Below, one piece after another: positions 31,418 through 34,855 of a stretch of 34,855 nt of DNA; position 1 is the stretch's first letter; each line of letters starts with the position of its first letter. The notes under the pieces were generated by a model that worked only from the letters and a program-made list of their open reading frames with translations, was not told where the DNA came from and searched no databases. The position numbers and the translations under genes are program-made. Origin of the DNA: Spirochaetaceae bacterium (GTDB lineage Bacteria > Spirochaetota > Spirochaetia > WRBN01). The stretch covers positions 1 through 34,855 of the forward strand of contig WRBN01000009.1 of assembly GCA_009784515.1 (NCBI GenBank). The letters run 5' to 3'.

Positions 31418-32965
31418 ATGAAAACAAAGATAATACTGCTGCTTTTAATTAATTATAAAATATTAGCGGCCAGCACTATCACCGATATTTGGCGCGATAT
31501 TTTTATCATTGATATTAATCCGGCTTTGCTGCGCTTAAGCAGCGCTAACTTTACTGAAGAGCCGGCCAGTTTATTTACTATTCAAAATTTTTACAATCAA
31601 ACTAGATTAATAAAATTAGCGCTTAACATCGATATAATTGGCTTTAATTTTTATGCCGACCTCGATTTTATGCAGCACTTTTATGCTTTTAAAGATAATA
31701 GCACCTTCTCTAACCTGCCTTTTGCCAACTATGGTTTTAGTAGTGCGGTTTATAGTAATATCCCCTTACAGGGCTACCTTGCCTATAACAGCGATTTACT
31801 CCAGTTATCATTAGGCCGCCGCCGCTGGCATTTGGGAGCCGGCGATTACAACTTGGTGGCCGGCCGCGATGCACCTTATTTTGACGGCCTATGGGCCGGT
31901 TTTACGCCGCAGCTGCCTAGCGGACGCTTTCATTTTTATTTTATGGCTGCTATCGACGACCCAATGGCTATCGGCAAATTTTTAGATTGGAACCGGCAGC
32001 AAGTTAATGAAGCCGACCGGAACAATAACGAACATTGGTTTAATCTTGCTCAAGAATCACGCTACTTTTTTGTTCATCAAATAGCTTTTAGCCGCGACAC
32101 TTGGCGGGTTGGCCTAACCGAAAGTTTTATTTGGCAAGGGCAGGCAGCCAATTTTTTTATCGCCAACCCCTTTTTTTTATGGCATAATATTTTTAACCCA
32201 GAGGCCGGTAATGTGGCCTTAACTTTAAATTTTGAAAAATTATTTACCGAGCAAAATATTCGCCTTTATGCCGAAGCTTCGATGGACGACCTGCAACTAA
32301 GCTGGGAGCCGATTACCAGTCCCCCTAACCAATTAGCTCTTTATGTAGGAGCCGATTGGCAAATTTTTGACAACGGCGAACGTTTTGCCGCTCCACGCTT
32401 TAACCCCTTTGAACGGGCGATGGCAATGGAAAACTTTGCCTTTGACGGCGGCCTAATTGTTAGCTTTCAAGCCCTGTGGGCCAGCCGTTATATATGGGGA
32501 CGCGGCGATGAATCTGCTTTAGGTAAATTTACAATGTTTAAAGATATTCACCTGCGTGGTAATATGTACGGCAGTGAGGCCGGCGGGGTGCTGGAACATT
32601 ACTTAGGGTTTCCTTATGGCGGTGATAATATTTATTTTAAACTAAGCGGCCAATATCAAAATAACCTCTATCTTTTTAATGGTTCGTTAGGTTTCCTTTT
32701 ACAGGGCCACGAAGCTGCACGCATTAGCGGCCACTACAGCCACGATGACCCTACGCCGCAAGGCGTTTATGTTTGGGGCGAATATACCGCCCATAATTGG
32801 GTTTACAGCGGTGTAGCCAACTTTATGCTGTTATTAAATATGCAGGCTTATTACGCTTTAAGCAACTTTGCTTCGGGTTATATTAGCCTTAACAGCCGCT
32901 TAATTTTAAACCGTTTTAGCCACAGCACCGTCTTGCTGGAGATAGGGGCTTTTGTGCGTTTTTAG
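31418..32965 (+). CDS. Putative outer-membrane beta-barrel protein
   Basis: A 515-aa protein with a signal peptide (MKTKIILLLLINYKILAAS, cut near residue 18). The mature part is rich in aromatic residues and Asn and made of alternating hydrophobic strands (GFNFYADLDFMQHFYAF, GRFHFYFMAAIDD, HLGAGDYNLVAG), ending LLEIGAFVRF with a C-terminal Phe as used for outer-membrane insertion. No enzymatic motif is seen and I do not recognise the family; similar lone proteins occur in treponemes, as far as I recall. It has its own promoter and no partner gene. Confidence 0.65.
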   Translation: MKTKIILLLLINYKILAASTITDIWRDIFIIDINPALLRLSSANFTEEPASLFTIQNFYNQTRLIKLALNIDIIGFNFYADLDFMQHFYAFKDNSTFSNLPFANYGFSSAVYSNIPLQGYLAYNSDLLQLSLGRRRWHLGAGDYNLVAGRDAPYFDGLWAGFTPQLPSGRFHFYFMAAIDDPMAIGKFLDWNRQQVNEADRNNNEHWFNLAQESRYFFVHQIAFSRDTWRVGLTESFIWQGQAANFFIANPFFLWHNIFNPEAGNVALTLNFEKLFTEQNIRLYAEASMDDLQLSWEPITSPPNQLALYVGADWQIFDNGERFAAPRFNPFERAMAMENFAFDGGLIVSFQALWASRYIWGRGDESALGKFTMFKDIHLRGNMYGSEAGGVLEHYLGFPYGGDNIYFKLSGQYQNNLYLFNGSLGFLLQGHEAARISGHYSHDDPTPQGVYVWGEYTAHNWVYSGVANFMLLLNMQAYYALSNFASGYISLNSRLILNRFSHSTVLLEIGAFVRF

Positions 32966-33135
32966 TGGTTATACAAAATAAGCTTAGTTACCGTAGGTAA
33001 CTATCCATAAAACTGGTTTTAGCTATTTTAATGATATTCCTTCTTTAACATTTTGTAAGTTTATTAAACCATTCTCATTTTATAGTTAAATTATTTTCTT
33101 CTTTGCTTATCTTTTGCTTATTTTAATATTTTAGC

Positions 33136-33164
33136 TTTACTTTAGGCCTAAGCTATGCTAAACT
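33136..33164 (+). promoter_or_regulatory. Promoter of the LRR protein gene, probably leaderless
   Basis: TTTACT (33136-33141), 17-bp spacer, TAAACT (33159-33164) with extended TGC. Six bases separate it from the ATG at 33171, and there is no ribosome site. Confidence 0.5.
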
Positions 33165-33170
33165 AAAACT

Positions 33171-33911
33171 ATGAAAAAAATATTAATTTTATTTTTATTA
33201 CTAATAGCCATAAATGCGCAGGGGCAAGGCTTGCCGGTAGCAGCTAATGCTACGCTGGCCAGTTTATTTCCTGACGCTAGTTTAAGGGAGAGAGTAGCAA
33301 GAATATTAGGAGAAGACGCTAACTTAACAGGGCAAGCGCTGAGTGATAGATTGGCTAAAGTTAGGGAACTATATGCTCACTGGGGGCCATTTGCTGGATG
33401 GAAAAAAATTAATAATACAAACGGAATAGAGTATTTAATAGGGTTAAGCCGCCTTAATTTATCATCAAATGATTTAATGGATATAAATTTAACAAATTTA
33501 ATTTATTTGACTGAACTTTACTTAAATGGCAATCAACTAACCCAGATTGATTTAACATCTCTAAAAAGTTTACGAATAGTAGAGTTAGTAGGTAATCGAT
33601 TAATCCAGCTTGATTTAAGTAACCAGCTGCTTGTTTATTACCTTGACGTAAGCGGCAACCCACTAACTGACCTAGATTTAACCATGCTTGTTAGTTTAAG
33701 CTCGCTTAATGTGGGGTATACATTATTAACCAGCCTTGATATAAGTAATAATCCTATATTACATTTATGGGTATGGGATTCCCCTTTGGAGAGGTATGTT
33801 GATTTTTCAGAAGGTAGGTCAGAATTCCATTCTCATACTATTAAATTGAGAGAAGGATTAAAGCATACAATTATTGGCCTTAGAGACGACATAAGACTGA
33901 ATAAGCCTTAA
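33171..33911 (+). CDS. Secreted leucine-rich repeat protein
   Basis: A 246-aa protein with a signal peptide (MKKILILFLLLIAINAQG, cut near residue 18). Residues 85-195 hold about five leucine-rich repeats of 20-22 residues, for example LTELYLNGNQLTQIDL and YYLDVSGNPLTDLDL. The segment before them (SLRERVARILGEDANLTGQALSDRLAKVRELYAHWG) looks like the cap of bacterial LRR proteins. A C-terminal part of about 45 residues follows. Such proteins usually bind other proteins. The gene uses AGA/AGG for most Arg codons, unlike nrdD and its neighbours, which use CGN, so it may be foreign or freely evolving. Confidence 0.8.
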   Translation: MKKILILFLLLIAINAQGQGLPVAANATLASLFPDASLRERVARILGEDANLTGQALSDRLAKVRELYAHWGPFAGWKKINNTNGIEYLIGLSRLNLSSNDLMDINLTNLIYLTELYLNGNQLTQIDLTSLKSLRIVELVGNRLIQLDLSNQLLVYYLDVSGNPLTDLDLTMLVSLSSLNVGYTLLTSLDISNNPILHLWVWDSPLERYVDFSEGRSEFHSHTIKLREGLKHTIIGLRDDIRLNKP

Positions 33912-33916
33912 GAAAG

Positions 33917-33949
33917 ATATAGACTAAAGGGATACCCTTTAGTCTATAT
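33917..33949. terminator. Bidirectional terminator between convergent genes
   Basis: A perfect 15-bp stem (33917-33931 and 33935-33949, core GACTAAAGGG and complement) with a 3-nt loop (ATA), A/T-rich on both sides. It lies 6 bp after the LRR gene and 10 bp before the end of the minus-strand gene at the right edge. Confidence 0.75.
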
Positions 33950-33958
33950 TGTTATAAC

Positions 33959-34855
33959 TTAATTATTTCTATTTATAATAACCCCTCGCCATTCATTGGT
34001 TCTTCTTAACTGTAGTGAGCTAGAATTATAAAGCCTTTCATGCCTATGGGTATATAAAATGTGGTGTGGAATACCTGTATTATCTGCTCTTGTATTACCG
34101 CTGCGTATAAGGTAGCTGTAGCTTCTATCATCTTGAGCTGGCCTGCCATCGGAAGCGGGTTCGATGTTTAAGTTACGTACTACATTTGCTGATAGGTTTA
34201 TGCTATGCGGATTAAAACGATTGTCCATAAAAACCATATTTAATAAGGCTATTCCATTTTGTAAGAATATAGTACCCGTAATATATCCGTTTCGCCTAGC
34301 CTCATAGTAAATATCCACAATTTGCGCTGCAGTAAACACAGTTCCTAACTCTTTTTGGGCAATAACTAAATGTGCCATAAATAAGCAGCCTTCGTTCCAT
34401 ATAACACTTCTCCCATTAGCATAAGGTTGTGCCGGCGCTGTAGGGAAAACATTAACAACAGCCCCATGGATAACAACGTTACCTCGCCTTCTTAACTCTT
34501 CTTCAATTACCTCATTACCAGTATTAACCTGTATTAAGTAAGGCGCGTGCCATATCACATCGGTTGGATGGTTGTTGGGCCTTGTAATACTCCTCTCTTC
34601 TGTTATGGCATTAGGGGCTGGGTCCCAAAAAATGTTTTTTTGCCTATCGGTTAAAGTAAAATGGCTATGCTCCACCGTATTAAGCTTAGCTATATAACCG
34701 TACTTTACAAAACGCCCTTGCATAATATCATTAACTTCCGGCGCTACTACGCTACCTGCGGTGCCTAACACCGCTAGAGTGCGTCTTATTACCCAATTAT
34801 CATCATTAATACGGCAATTAGCAGGACTAATTTTTTCTAAACGTACACCTTCCAA
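33959..34855 (-). CDS. Hypothetical protein, 5' end cut by the window
   Basis: 298 codons are visible and the frame stays open to the right edge, so the true start lies outside; the TTG at the edge is not a real start. A segment ANGRSVIWNEGCLFMAHLVIAQ with FTAAQIVDIYYEARRNGYI resembles proteins in which a Gly-Cys pair starts a helix, as in papain-like C39-type peptidases or DUF261, and a later His (YTHRHERLYNSSS) could be its partner. This is a weak resemblance. There is no membrane segment. Arg codons are mainly AGA/AGG/CGA, like the LRR gene next to it. Function unknown. Confidence 0.6.
   Translation of the reverse strand: MEGVRLEKISPANCRINDDNWVIRRTLAVLGTAGSVVAPEVNDIMQGRFVKYGYIAKLNTVEHSHFTLTDRQKNIFWDPAPNAITEERSITRPNNHPTDVIWHAPYLIQVNTGNEVIEEELRRRGNVVIHGAVVNVFPTAPAQPYANGRSVIWNEGCLFMAHLVIAQKELGTVFTAAQIVDIYYEARRNGYITGTIFLQNGIALLNMVFMDNRFNPHSINLSANVVRNLNIEPASDGRPAQDDRSYSYLIRSGNTRADNTGIPHHILYTHRHERLYNSSSLQLRRTNEWRGVIINRNN

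Noticed and set aside
32986-33002. AGTTACC/GGTAACT hairpin after the outer-membrane-like protein gene
   Set aside because: Perfect 7-bp stem but no T-run; too weak to call a terminator.

Overview
The window (about 40% GC by eye, AT-rich intergenic DNA, TTGACA/TATAAT promoters, Shine-Dalgarno sites on some genes and none on others) looks like the chromosome of a diderm, motile, anaerobic bacterium. Evidence: an oxygen-sensitive class III ribonucleotide reductase, a chemoreceptor, lipoproteins, and an outer-membrane beta-barrel candidate ending in Phe. A host-associated spirochaete of the Treponema type is my best guess from the gene mix; it is an inference. I see no tRNA or rRNA gene, insertion sequence, CRISPR array or phage gene.

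Layout. (1) 1-2400: a strong minus-strand promoter with phased A-tracts fires out of the left edge, next to a five-gene minus-strand operon of four GNAT acetyltransferases and a Cys-rich DUF3795 protein. (2) 2455-4632: two paralogous membrane proteins, a thioredoxin-fold lipoprotein whose CxxC has become HxxH, a 55-residue secreted Gly-rich protein, and a small membrane protein. (3) 4713-13000: a divergent cysteinyl-tRNA-synthetase-like protein, then minus-strand manA, msrA, priA and a peptide/nickel-type ABC transporter (fused ATPase, two permeases, no binding protein). (4) 13162-17889: HutD/Ves-family protein, methyl-accepting chemotaxis protein, a beta-solenoid GIN-domain lipoprotein, a YiaK-like dehydrogenase and a fifth GNAT. 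(5) 17978-20133: housekeeping block ctc(L25)-pth-tilS on the minus strand. (6) 20349-25498: a 956-residue lipoprotein resembling PL9 pectate lyases, then three tandem iron-sulfur-flavoprotein-like paralogues, each with its own promoter. (7) 25989-30802: nrdR, nrdD, a separate glycyl-radical subunit, two bacteriohemerythrins and an nrdG-type activase. (8) 30799-34855: three proteins of unknown role (one outer-membrane-like, one leucine-rich repeat) and a partial gene at the right edge.

The main find is the class III ribonucleotide reductase. The nrdD frame (692 aa) ends right after the C-terminal CPKC zinc region and lacks the glycyl-radical loop. That loop (RIVGYYR...NWNVGKRAEF) is the N-terminal part of a separate 168-aa protein encoded 63 bp downstream with its own ribosome binding site, and there it is fused to a glutaredoxin-like CPNC domain. 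Thus the radical-carrying glycine and the probable reductant are on one small subunit, apart from the catalytic barrel. Two hemerythrins lie between this subunit and the radical-SAM activase gene, so O2 binding and the O2-sensitive enzyme are linked in one locus. Other points of note: a CysRS paralogue that has lost two of four zinc ligands and the C-terminal anticodon domain; six genes whose predicted promoter sits so close to the start codon that the mRNA would be leaderless; and a short minus-strand transcript or attenuator ahead of the third flavoprotein gene.
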